From the NCBI RefSeq assembly GCF_012641405.1, contig NZ_JABAII010000003.1, forward strand, positions 310,001-374,000: a DNA stretch of 64,000 nt. The letters are read 5' to 3'. Positions 1-7,669 of this stretch are shown piece by piece; position 1 is the first letter of the stretch, and each line of letters begins with the position of its first letter. The notes below the pieces were generated by a model. The model saw only the letters and a program-made list of their open reading frames with translations, was not told where the DNA came from and did not search any database. A program made the translations under genes and the position numbers. The stretch is from Rhizobium sp. P40RR-XXII. GTDB taxonomy: Bacteria; Pseudomonadota; Alphaproteobacteria; Rhizobiales; Rhizobiaceae.

Positions 1-449
1 CGCGATGCGAACTGCCTCTCCGGTGATCTATTGTGACACATCGGTTCTCACGATTGGGCGGCATTGCACCCATGGGAGGAGCGGTGCGGATCGATATTCC
101 CATATCGATTGCAATAGTGTCGTATTTTGGTCATGCTTCGCACCCTGAAGTCTGCTGCGCTGCAAAAAATCTTCACCCTCCGGTAAAAATCTAGCCACGC
201 TGAAAACCTTTCGTGAAGTCGGCATGAAAAAATGGCCTGTTTCCCTTAAGCTCTTTTCCCCGCACGATTTTTCTCCCGCACAAAGCAATTGTTTCAGCTT
301 TCGAGCGGTACGGAAGGACTGCTCGGACGCGGTGTGAAATAGCAATTTTCGGCCATTTTTGCTGCGCCGCCATATTCCCTTTCCTAAGATTGCCCTAGGT
401 TACGTTTGCGAGCTCTGCTCTGCTCTGAACGCAATAGCTGCACGGGGGG
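1..449. other. Intergenic region upstream of exoH; no convincing gene
   Basis: I find no convincing coding sequence here. The open frames on the minus strand lack family features and credible ribosome binding sites. The clearest structure is a perfect inverted repeat at 90-109, ATCGATAT-TCCC-ATATCGAT. The stretch from about 195 to 400 is relatively AT-rich compared with the neighbouring genes and probably holds the promoter for the exo operon, but I cannot place -35/-10 boxes with confidence. Whatever precedes exoH in this strain (exoI/exoT in Sinorhizobium) is not visible. Confidence 0.5.
90..109. repeat. Perfect inverted repeat upstream of the exo operon
   Basis: Two 8-bp arms, ATCGATAT and ATATCGAT, flank a 4-bp TCCC spacer. 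It lies about 340 bp upstream of exoH. It could be an operator or the end of an element lying to the left. No regulator is assigned. Confidence 0.4.
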
Positions 450-1604
450 ATGCGGCACGAAGAAAGGGTGACAGACATCGTGAATGTGACTGCCAACGTG
501 TCTTCGCGGATAAACCTCATGCGTATCGTCCTCATCTCGGGCATCATCTTTGTCCATATACCGTTCGATACGCGTACCAGCCCGTTCAACGGCGCATATG
601 GACTTTTCGACTGGCTTCGGGTGTTCCTTCGTGACAGCCTGTTTCGCGTCGGCGTACCCTGCCTGAGCGCGATTTCCGGTTACCTGTTGTTTCGTCAGGG
701 GACGACATCGCTGAACTATGGAAAGATTATTCGTCGAAAGACAAAGACAGTTATTCTGCCGTTCATCCTGTGGAACAGTGCGTTCTTTGCCTCCGTCCTG
801 GTCCTCCAGTATTACGGAGTTAGCGATGGATATCTGCCTGATCTCTCGGAATCTACTCCGCATACGCTATCGACTCTTCTGTTCGCGATCGACGGAGCGC
901 CGATCAATCTGCCGCTTTACTTCCTGCGCGATCTTTTCGTCTGCATCCTGCTGTCGCCAATTCTTGCGCTTCTCATCAGCCGTGCGCCATTGCTGACACT
1001 GGTTTTCCTGCTTCTACTCGCGGCCTGGCCGGTATCGATCGGCATCGTGCTGCGGAACTCGATCCTCTTCAGCTTCAGCTTCGGGATTTATCTCAGCCTC
1101 TACCGCGTCGACGTGACGGTCATGGATCGCTATGTCGCGCTGATCGGCCCTGGCTTTATTGCGCTTGCAGCGCTTTTGGCAACCGCCGCCTTTATGGTAG
1201 GACCCGGCTTGCCCTTGTGGCTCGAGGTTTGCCGCAATCTGATGGTGATCGTCGGCATTCCAGGGTTCTGGGCGCTATCGTCGATCTTCATCCGCAGCCG
1301 CATCGGGCAGAGACTGGCGGAAACTGGCAGCCTCAGCTTCTGGATCTTCTGTGCCCATTATCCGCTGCTTTTCTGTCTCTGGGTTCTTTGGAAGCGTGGC
1401 GGCAGCGAACTCTATCCGATTTTCTATCTTGTGGCGGCGGCGCTTGCCTTGCTGCTGCTGCCCCTGACGAACGGCGTGGCGCGTTCCGCCCTGCCAAGTC
1501 TCTACAACCTGCTGACCGGCAGCCGGACGCGCCCGCTGGCCGAAGCCCGTGCCGGCCAGATCCGCGCCGCCGAAGATCGGCGTGCGCGTTCCGAGCAAAG
1601 GTGA
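450..1604 (+). CDS. exoH: ExoH-type membrane acyltransferase (succinoglycan succinyltransferase)
   Basis: An acyltransferase-3 family integral membrane protein of 384 aa with roughly ten hydrophobic segments, close to the usual ExoH length of about 370 aa. ExoH transfers succinyl groups to succinoglycan repeat units at the inner membrane. The identification rests on family character plus gene order: it is directly followed by exoK, L, A, M, O, N and P as in Sinorhizobium. The N-terminal part carries the typical first helix with a His (about residue 36) and an Arg-rich turn. The C-terminal 40 residues are hydrophilic and Arg-rich. The ATG at 450 follows a run of G; a GTG at 480 with AAAGGG upstream is an alternative start. 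ExoZ (acetyltransferase) belongs to the same family and cannot be excluded from sequence alone. Confidence 0.8.
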   Translation: MRHEERVTDIVNVTANVSSRINLMRIVLISGIIFVHIPFDTRTSPFNGAYGLFDWLRVFLRDSLFRVGVPCLSAISGYLLFRQGTTSLNYGKIIRRKTKTVILPFILWNSAFFASVLVLQYYGVSDGYLPDLSESTPHTLSTLLFAIDGAPINLPLYFLRDLFVCILLSPILALLISRAPLLTLVFLLLLAAWPVSIGIVLRNSILFSFSFGIYLSLYRVDVTVMDRYVALIGPGFIALAALLATAAFMVGPGLPLWLEVCRNLMVIVGIPGFWALSSIFIRSRIGQRLAETGSLSFWIFCAHYPLLFCLWVLWKRGGSELYPIFYLVAAALALLLLPLTNGVARSALPSLYNLLTGSRTRPLAEARAGQIRAAEDRRARSEQR

Positions 1605-1608
1605 TGCC

Positions 1609-2412
1609 ATGACGACATCGAAGAGCTACATGCAAAGACTTGGTCTTGTCTCAATCGCCCTTATGGAGGCCTGCTTCCTGCCCCAGGCTGCGTCCGCGCA
1701 GGATGATCAGCCAACGGCGGGATCCTTCGTCGACAATTTCGAGCGGCTGGACACCAGTCGCTGGTACATCTCGGACGGCTGGAACAATGGGCCGTTTCAG
1801 AATTGCACCTGGTCGCGCAAGCAGGTGACTATCACGGACGGAATGCTGCAACTGCAGTTCATCCAGTCCAAGACCGGTCAGCGAAACTACGCCTGCGGTG
1901 AGATTCAGACCACCAAGCGCTATGGATACGGCACCTACGAGGCGCGTTATCGTACCGCCACTGGGTCTGGCCTCAACTCCGCCTTCTTCACCTATATCGG
2001 CCCGACCGACAAAAAGCCGCATGACGAGATCGATTTCGAAGTGCTCGGCAAGAATCCCGGTCAAGTCCAGGTCAACCAATATATCTCGGCCAAGGGCGGC
2101 AACGAGAAACTGGTACCGGTTGCCGGCGGTGCCGATCAGGGTTTCAACGATTATGCCTTCGTCTGGGAAAAGGATCGCCTGCGTTACTATGTGAACGGCA
2201 AGCTGGTTCAGGAGGTCACCGATCCTTCGAAGATCCCGACCAATGCCCAGAAGATTTTCTTCAGCCTGTGGGGCACGGATACGCTGGGCGCCTGGATGGG
2301 CAAGTTTGCCTATGCCGGCCAGCCGGCAGCCATGCAGATCAAGCGCGTTGCCTTTACCGCAGCGGGCGAGAAGTGCCTCTTCCCGGAATCGATCACTTGC
2401 AAGATCGACTGA
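1609..2412 (+). CDS. exoK: ExoK secreted family GH16 endo-beta-1,3-1,4-glycanase
   Basis: A 267-aa secreted glycoside hydrolase of family 16 that cleaves nascent succinoglycan and so helps set its molecular weight. The N-terminus is a signal peptide with a hydrophobic core (VSIALMEACFLP) and a likely AQA/SAQ cleavage region near residue 30. The GH16 catalytic signature E-I-D-F-E is at residues 140-144: E140 nucleophile, D142 helper, E144 acid/base. The length matches Sinorhizobium ExoK (about 269 aa). The ATG at 1609 lies 4 bp after the exoH stop, with an AAAGGTG ribosome binding site inside exoH, so translation is probably coupled. The frame is open further upstream to 1549, but that would ruin the signal peptide. 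Confidence 0.9.
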   Translation: MTTSKSYMQRLGLVSIALMEACFLPQAASAQDDQPTAGSFVDNFERLDTSRWYISDGWNNGPFQNCTWSRKQVTITDGMLQLQFIQSKTGQRNYACGEIQTTKRYGYGTYEARYRTATGSGLNSAFFTYIGPTDKKPHDEIDFEVLGKNPGQVQVNQYISAKGGNEKLVPVAGGADQGFNDYAFVWEKDRLRYYVNGKLVQEVTDPSKIPTNAQKIFFSLWGTDTLGAWMGKFAYAGQPAAMQIKRVAFTAAGEKCLFPESITCKID

Positions 2413-2518
2413 ACCTGACCGGTCGCGCAGTGCCTTGCGCGGTCGGTTGCGATGCCAGGATGCAACACCAACCACACCAGGCGCCCGGTCTCGGCCGGGC
2501 GCAAAAGCGGAAACTTTG

Positions 2519-3724
2519 ATGCTGCATATTCTTTATTTCGTTCACGATCTTGCCGATCCGGCTGTGCGCAGGCGGGTGCTGATGCTGCAGGCCGGCGGGG
2601 CACTCGTGACGCTGGCGGGCTTCCGGCGCGACGACAACGCGCTTGCCGCCATCCACGGCGTCGAACCGATCGAGCTTGGCAAGACGCAGGACGCCCAGTT
2701 TGCGCAACGTGTCGCCGCGGTAGCCAGATCGGCGGCGAAACTGCGCAGCGCATTGCGCTTCGTTGCGAGGCCGGATGTCATCATCGGCCGCAATCTCGAG
2801 ATGCTGACGCTGGCCAATCGCGCCAAATCCGTGTTCGGCGGCGATATGCCGATCGTCTATGAATGCCTCGATATTCATCGGTTGCTGCTGCGCAATGATG
2901 TGGTGGGCGGCGCGCTTCGCAGTGCCGAGCGCCACTTCGGTTCGCAGGCGGCATTGCTCATCACCAGTTCCCCCGCCTTCGTCGAGCGCTACTTCCGGCC
3001 GCGCTCCGGCCTGCATCTGCCGGTCATGCTGCTTGAAAACAAGGTGCTCACACTTGAACCCGTGGCAAGCGCCGTCGTGCCGATTGTCCGTCCGCCGGCT
3101 GCGGGCAAGCCGTGGAAGATCGGTTGGTTCGGCGCGCTTCGCTGCCGGAAGTCGCTGACCTTGCTCGATGAATTTTCCCGCCGGATGGAGGGGCGTTTCG
3201 AGGTCGTGCTGCGCGGCCGGCCCGCTTACTCGGAATTCGACGATTTCGATGGCTTCGTGCGCAAGGCGCCATTCATGCACTTTGCCGGCGCCTACAAGAA
3301 CCCCGAGGACCTCCAGGCGATCTACAACGATGTCCAGTTTTCCTGGGCGATCGACTTCTTCGAAGAAGGTCTGAATTCGAGCTGGCTGCTGCCGAACCGG
3401 CTTTACGAAGGCGGCCTGTACGGTGCCGTGCCCATCGCCATGGAGGGCACCGAGACGGCACGGTTTCTGGCAAGCCGAAAGATCGGGCTCACGCTCGATG
3501 CGGCCGACGCTACGCGGCTGACGGCGCTCTTGGGCGAGATGGACGAGCAGCGCTACGTTGCCGCCTTCGATGCCGTGGCGTCGCAGGATCGCACGCAATG
3601 GATGATCGATCGCGCCGACTGTCATGGTCTGGTGCAGCGGCTGGCGTCGCTGACGCGTGCCAACGAGATCGCCGAATTGAAGGCCCTCCCACAACTGCAT
3701 CGCAATAGAGGTGGATTGCAATGA
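2519..3724 (+). CDS. exoL: ExoL succinoglycan glucosyltransferase
   Basis: A 401-aa cytoplasmic glycosyltransferase of GT-B type. By position it is ExoL, which adds a beta-1,4-glucose during octasaccharide assembly on the lipid carrier. The N-terminus (MLHILYFVHDL) resembles the first Rossmann strand of GT-B enzymes, and a second one (WKIGWFGAL) starts near residue 198, as expected for a two-domain fold. It has no signal peptide or membrane span. The ATG at 2519 is preferred: the frame is open to 2243, but that would overlap exoK. The 106 bp between exoK and exoL contain a GC-rich dyad. Its stop overlaps the exoA start (ATGA), which implies translational coupling. Confidence 0.85.
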   Translation: MLHILYFVHDLADPAVRRRVLMLQAGGALVTLAGFRRDDNALAAIHGVEPIELGKTQDAQFAQRVAAVARSAAKLRSALRFVARPDVIIGRNLEMLTLANRAKSVFGGDMPIVYECLDIHRLLLRNDVVGGALRSAERHFGSQAALLITSSPAFVERYFRPRSGLHLPVMLLENKVLTLEPVASAVVPIVRPPAAGKPWKIGWFGALRCRKSLTLLDEFSRRMEGRFEVVLRGRPAYSEFDDFDGFVRKAPFMHFAGAYKNPEDLQAIYNDVQFSWAIDFFEEGLNSSWLLPNRLYEGGLYGAVPIAMEGTETARFLASRKIGLTLDAADATRLTALLGEMDEQRYVAAFDAVASQDRTQWMIDRADCHGLVQRLASLTRANEIAELKALPQLHRNRGGLQ

Positions 3725-4719
3725 CGAACGGAAGTTCAGCGGACATGCGTTGCATAATCGTTATTCCCTGCCTCAACGAGGAAAAACACATCGAGCCGCT
3801 GATCGGCAAGCTCGGGCAGGCTCTGGACGAACTCGATGCCAGGATCGTGGTGGCCGATGGCGGCAGCACCGATCGCACGCGCGAAATCGTCAGGGAGATT
3901 GCCGCGAGGGATCCGCGCATCCTGCTGCTTGACAATCCCAAGCGGCTGCAGAGCGCTGCCATCAATCTCGCCATGGAAACCTTCGGCGAGGACTATGATT
4001 ATTTCATCCGTATCGACGCTCATGGCGACTATCCGGACGATTACTGCCAGACGCTGGTTCAGGAAGCCGGCGCCACGGGCGCGGATTCCGTCGTCGTCGC
4101 GATGCGCACGATGGGCTTCAGTGCCTTCCAGAAGGCGACGGCCGTGGCGCAGAATTCCAAGCTCGGCAATGGCGGCTCGAAGCATCGCGAAGGCGCCAAG
4201 GGCCATTGGGCCGAGCATGGGCACCACGCGTTGATGCGTGTTGCGGCCTTTCGCGCCGTCGGCGGCTACGACGAGACCTTCAGCCACAACGAGGATGCCG
4301 AACTGGACTACCGGCTGCACAAGGCAGGGTTCCGGATCTGGCTCACGGACAAGACGGCCATGACCTATTATCCGCGCGCCAGCGTGCCGACGCTCTTCAA
4401 GCAATATCTCGGCTACGGCCGCGGCCGCGCGCGCAACATCCTCAAGCATCGCAGCATGCCGAGCCCGCGCCAGATGCTGCCGCTGGCGGTCGTGCCGATC
4501 TTCATCGGCGCCTTCCTGGCCGTGCTCAACTGGATTGCCGTTATTCCCGTCGGCCTATGGGCCGTGGCCTGCATCGCTTACGGCTTCTGGATCGCTCTCG
4601 GTCAGAAGAATCCTTATGGCCCGCTTGCCGCCATATCCGCCATGGTCATGCATTTCGCCTGGTCGATGGGGTTCTGGATGGAAGTCCTCAGCTTCCGCAA
4701 TCGCAGGGTAGCGTCATGA
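3721..4719 (+). CDS. exoA: ExoA succinoglycan beta-1,3-glucosyltransferase
   Basis: A GT2 family glycosyltransferase of 332 aa that adds the second sugar (beta-1,3-glucose) to the lipid-linked galactose primer. The N-terminal GT-A domain shows the nucleotide-binding strand (CIIVIPCLNEE), the DGGSTD motif near residue 48 and the metal-binding D-A-H near residue 100. An ED-containing acceptor motif (HNEDAELDYR) lies near residue 190. Two or three hydrophobic segments at the C-terminus (about 255-325) anchor it to the inner membrane. It overlaps both neighbours by 4 bp (exoL at ATGA 3721, exoM at ATGA 4716). Confidence 0.9.
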   Translation: MTNGSSADMRCIIVIPCLNEEKHIEPLIGKLGQALDELDARIVVADGGSTDRTREIVREIAARDPRILLLDNPKRLQSAAINLAMETFGEDYDYFIRIDAHGDYPDDYCQTLVQEAGATGADSVVVAMRTMGFSAFQKATAVAQNSKLGNGGSKHREGAKGHWAEHGHHALMRVAAFRAVGGYDETFSHNEDAELDYRLHKAGFRIWLTDKTAMTYYPRASVPTLFKQYLGYGRGRARNILKHRSMPSPRQMLPLAVVPIFIGAFLAVLNWIAVIPVGLWAVACIAYGFWIALGQKNPYGPLAAISAMVMHFAWSMGFWMEVLSFRNRRVAS

Positions 4720-5654
4720 CACAAGTCCATCGGCGCCCGATAAAGATCGATATCGCGGTCTGCACCTACCGCCGGGCAGAGCTTGACCAGACGTTGCTGT
4801 CGCTCGCCGTGCTTGCCATTCCTGCCGGCGCGATTGTCCGCATCATCGTCGCCGACAATGATGTTACGCCGAGCGCGCGCGGTCGTGTCGATGCCATGCG
4901 TTCAGCCGTGCCCTTCGAGATCGTCTATGTCCATTGCCCGGCGTCCAACATCTCGATCGCACGCAATGCCTGCCTGGATCATGCGAGCGGCGATTTCCTC
5001 GCTTTCATCGATGACGACGAGACGGCATCGGAAGATTGGCTGGCGGAACTGCTCATCATGGCCGACACGACCGGCGCCGATGCCGTTCTCGGTCCCGTCC
5101 AGGCGGTCTATGCGAATGCCGCGCCCGCCTGGATGCAGCGCGGCGATTTCCATTCGACCTTGCCTGTCTGGGTCGCGGGAGAGATCCTCACCGGTTACAC
5201 CTGCAATGTGTTGCTGCGCCGCGGCGCGCCTTCGCTTGCCGGCCGGCGTTTCAATATCGCGCTCGGCCGCAGCGGCGGTGAGGACACTGAATTTTTCATC
5301 CATATGCACAAGGCGGGCGGCAGGATCGCCTATGCCGAGGACGCGCTGATCTACGAACCCGTTCCCGACAAGCGCGCCACCGTTTCCTGGCTGTCGAAGC
5401 GCCGGTATCGCATGGGCCAGACACACGGACGCATGTTGCTGGAGGCTGCGAGCGGCTTCGGACGCTGGCGCGCGATTGCGCTCGCCGGCTCGAAATCCGC
5501 CTATTGCTTTGCCGCCGCCGCCCTGCTCGCCGCCTCTCCTGTCAAGCGGCATCGCTACGGCCTGCGCGGCATCATGCATGCCGGTGTCGTCAGCGGCCTC
5601 TTCGGGGTCCGCGAAATCGAGCAATATGGAAATCTGGAGAAGGCACCGCAATGA
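4716..5654 (+). CDS. exoM: ExoM succinoglycan beta-1,4-glucosyltransferase
   Basis: A 312-aa GT2 glycosyltransferase (Sinorhizobium ExoM is about 309 aa) that adds a beta-1,4-glucose to the growing repeat unit. The GT-A signatures are visible: IDIAVCTYRR at the N-terminus, an N-I-S-I-A-R-N segment, and the metal site F-I-D-D-D-E near residue 95. A G-G-E-D-T-E-F motif lies near 188. The C-terminus has a hydrophobic patch (about 255-275) suited to membrane association. The start is the ATG that overlaps the exoA stop. The frame is open far upstream into exoA, but that is the shadow frame of exoA. Confidence 0.9.
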   Translation: MTQVHRRPIKIDIAVCTYRRAELDQTLLSLAVLAIPAGAIVRIIVADNDVTPSARGRVDAMRSAVPFEIVYVHCPASNISIARNACLDHASGDFLAFIDDDETASEDWLAELLIMADTTGADAVLGPVQAVYANAAPAWMQRGDFHSTLPVWVAGEILTGYTCNVLLRRGAPSLAGRRFNIALGRSGGEDTEFFIHMHKAGGRIAYAEDALIYEPVPDKRATVSWLSKRRYRMGQTHGRMLLEAASGFGRWRAIALAGSKSAYCFAAAALLAASPVKRHRYGLRGIMHAGVVSGLFGVREIEQYGNLEKAPQ

Positions 5655-6676
5655 CGGATTTCATCCCCGATGTCAGTTTCGTCATCGCTGCCTACAATGC
5701 CGCGGAAACCCTTGAGCGCGCCATCGACAGCGCGCTGGCGCAAGGTGCCGTCAGCATGGAAGTCATCGTCGTCGACGATTGCTCGACGGATGGAACGCGC
5801 GAAATCGCCGGCAACCATCCCGATCCGCGCGTTCGTCTCGTTGCCATGGCACGCAACGGCGGGCCGGGCGCTGCCCGCAACGCCGGCCTGGATGCAGCTC
5901 GCGGCCGCTGGGTGGCCGTGCTCGATTCCGATGACGCCCTGCGGCCGGATCGCATGGCACGCCTGATCGCTCGGGCGGAAAAAGCAGAGGCGCAGATCGC
6001 GGTCGACAATCTCGACGTCATTCGCGAGGACGCCGGAACGACCCTTCCCATGTTTCCGGAGGCGATGCTGGCGCGCATTCCGGTGCTGCCGCTGGCGACG
6101 TTCATCGCTTCGAACATGCTTTTCCGTTCGGAGCACAATTTCGGCTATATGAAGCCGGTCTTCGAGCGTGCCTTCATCGAGAAGCATCGCCTGCGCTTCG
6201 ATGAAACCCTGCGGATCGGCGAGGACTATATTTTCCTTGCTTCCGCCCTTGCCCGGGGCGGGATCTGTGTCGTCGAGCCGATGATCGGCTACCTCTACTA
6301 CATTCGCGACGGTTCGATCTCGCGTGTTCTTAAAAAGGAACATGTAGAGGCCATGCTTGCCGCCGATACAAGGTTCTTCGCCGAACATCCCTTCGGTGCG
6401 GCCGCCCTTGCCGCGCAGCGGCGGCGCACGCGCAATCTGAAGGATGTCATCGCATTCCTGAAACTGGTCGACAGCATCAAGGAGCGCGAACTGCAAACCA
6501 TGCTGAAGATCGCCTGCCTCAATCCGCGCGCCGTGCGTCATCTCAGCATGCCGATTGCCGCCCGTTTTCGTCGGCTGGCTGCCTCTCTGCGGAGCGGCGG
6601 CCAGGCGGCGCCTACCTCCCAACTTACCTCGCCCCTGCCCAGTATGGGCACAGGCCCTCACTCTAACAAAGGATAG
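5651..6676 (+). CDS. exoO: ExoO succinoglycan beta-1,6-glucosyltransferase
   Basis: A 341-aa GT2 glycosyltransferase (ExoO is usually about 346 aa), responsible for a beta-1,6-glucose addition in succinoglycan. Visible motifs are [10 protein letters not shown] at the N-terminus, VDDCSTDGT near residue 40, [11 protein letters not shown] near 75 and the metal-binding D-S-D-D near residue 95. An I-G-E-D-Y acceptor/catalytic motif lies near 193. The start overlaps the exoM stop (ATGA at 5651). Only 4 bp separate the stop from exoN, so it belongs to the same transcript. Confidence 0.9.
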   Translation: MTDFIPDVSFVIAAYNAAETLERAIDSALAQGAVSMEVIVVDDCSTDGTREIAGNHPDPRVRLVAMARNGGPGAARNAGLDAARGRWVAVLDSDDALRPDRMARLIARAEKAEAQIAVDNLDVIREDAGTTLPMFPEAMLARIPVLPLATFIASNMLFRSEHNFGYMKPVFERAFIEKHRLRFDETLRIGEDYIFLASALARGGICVVEPMIGYLYYIRDGSISRVLKKEHVEAMLAADTRFFAEHPFGAAALAAQRRRTRNLKDVIAFLKLVDSIKERELQTMLKIACLNPRAVRHLSMPIAARFRRLAASLRSGGQAAPTSQLTSPLPSMGTGPHSNKG

Positions 6677-6680
6677 AGCC

Positions 6681-7586
6681 ATGGACCCCAAGCATCGTGT
6701 GAGAAAAGCAGTCATTCCGGTTGCCGGCAACGGAACACGTTTCCTGCCCGCCACCAAGGCAATGCCGAAGGAAATGCTGACGATCGTCGATCGTCCGGTC
6801 GTGCAATATGCCGTCGATGAAGCCATCGAAGCCGGCATCGAGCACATCGTCTTCGTCACCAGCCGCAACAAGTCGGCGATCGAAGATCATTTCGACGACA
6901 CGCCGGAGCTGATTTCCTCGCTGCAGCGTGCTGGCAAGAGCCATCAGGTTACCGAACTTGAACGCCTCCTGCCGCGTCCGGGTGCCGTCAGCTTCACCCG
7001 CCAGCAGGCTCCGCTCGGCCTCGGACACGCCGTCTGGTGCGCCCGCGACCTGATCGGCAACGAGCCCTTCGCGCTGCTTTTGCCCGACATGCTGTGCTAC
7101 GGCATGCGCGGCTGCATGGCCGGCCTGATGGAACTCTATAACGAGGTTGGCGGCAACATCGTCGCCGTCGAGGAATGCGCTCCGGAAGAGACGTCGAAAT
7201 ACGGCATCATCGGCAAGGGCACGGCGGTGCGGCATGGCTTTGCCGTGACCAAAATGGTCGAGAAGCCGCATCCGTCCGAGGCGCCTTCAAACTTTTACCT
7301 CAATGGCCGTTATATTCTCCAGCCTGAGATTTTCGACATCCTGGCCCGTCAGGAGCGCGGCGCCGGCAATGAGATCCAGCTGACCGACGGCATGCTGCGC
7401 CTCTCCGAGACGCAGTCCTTCCATGCCCAAGTCTATAACGGACGCACATTCGACTGCGGGTCCAAGCACGGCTTCATCGAAGCGAACGTCGCCTTTGCGC
7501 TCGCTCGCGCCGATATCGGCGGCTTGGTCTATGACTCGATCCGCAACCTGGTCATCTCGCACGAAGCGCAGATGACCGCCGCTTAA
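6681..7586 (+). CDS. exoN: ExoN UTP-glucose-1-phosphate uridylyltransferase
   Basis: A 301-aa GalU-type enzyme that makes UDP-glucose from UTP and glucose-1-phosphate, supplying the ExoA/L/M/O transferases. The nucleotide-binding loop [11 protein letters not shown] is at residues 16-26, followed by P-K-E-M-L. A V-E-K-P substrate motif lies near 193 and the catalytic D-C-G-S-K-x-G block near 260. It starts at an ATG preceded by AAAGGATAGAG. The P-loop has Asn where many GalU proteins have Leu, which is a minor change. A strong hairpin follows the gene and may limit read-through into exoP. Confidence 0.93.
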   Translation: MDPKHRVRKAVIPVAGNGTRFLPATKAMPKEMLTIVDRPVVQYAVDEAIEAGIEHIVFVTSRNKSAIEDHFDDTPELISSLQRAGKSHQVTELERLLPRPGAVSFTRQQAPLGLGHAVWCARDLIGNEPFALLLPDMLCYGMRGCMAGLMELYNEVGGNIVAVEECAPEETSKYGIIGKGTAVRHGFAVTKMVEKPHPSEAPSNFYLNGRYILQPEIFDILARQERGAGNEIQLTDGMLRLSETQSFHAQVYNGRTFDCGSKHGFIEANVAFALARADIGGLVYDSIRNLVISHEAQMTAA

Positions 7587-7602
7587 GCCTGTTTACATCA
7601 TG

Positions 7603-7627
7603 GCCTGCGGCCGAGAAGGCCGCAGGC
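7603..7627 (+). terminator. Hairpin between exoN and exoP
   Basis: A perfect 10-bp stem, GCCTGCGGCC/GGCCGCAGGC, with a GAGAA loop is followed by TTGGCTTATTTTC. This is a reasonable intrinsic terminator or attenuator. It lies directly before exoP, so it could set the ratio of the BY-kinase to the biosynthetic enzymes. Confidence 0.6.
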
Positions 7628-7669
7628 TTGGCTTATTTTCATTCAGGCTTCTCCGACAAGGTGGTCGCC

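Noticed and set aside
28..373. Minus-strand open frames of 60-105 codons at the left edge
   Set aside because: No good ribosome binding site, no family resemblance, and they overlap each other in an AT-richer region that looks like promoter DNA.
2393..3721. A 442-codon frame antisense to exoL
   Set aside because: Composition is His/Arg/Gln-rich, with no family motifs. The plus-strand exoL has overlaps with both neighbours and the right length.
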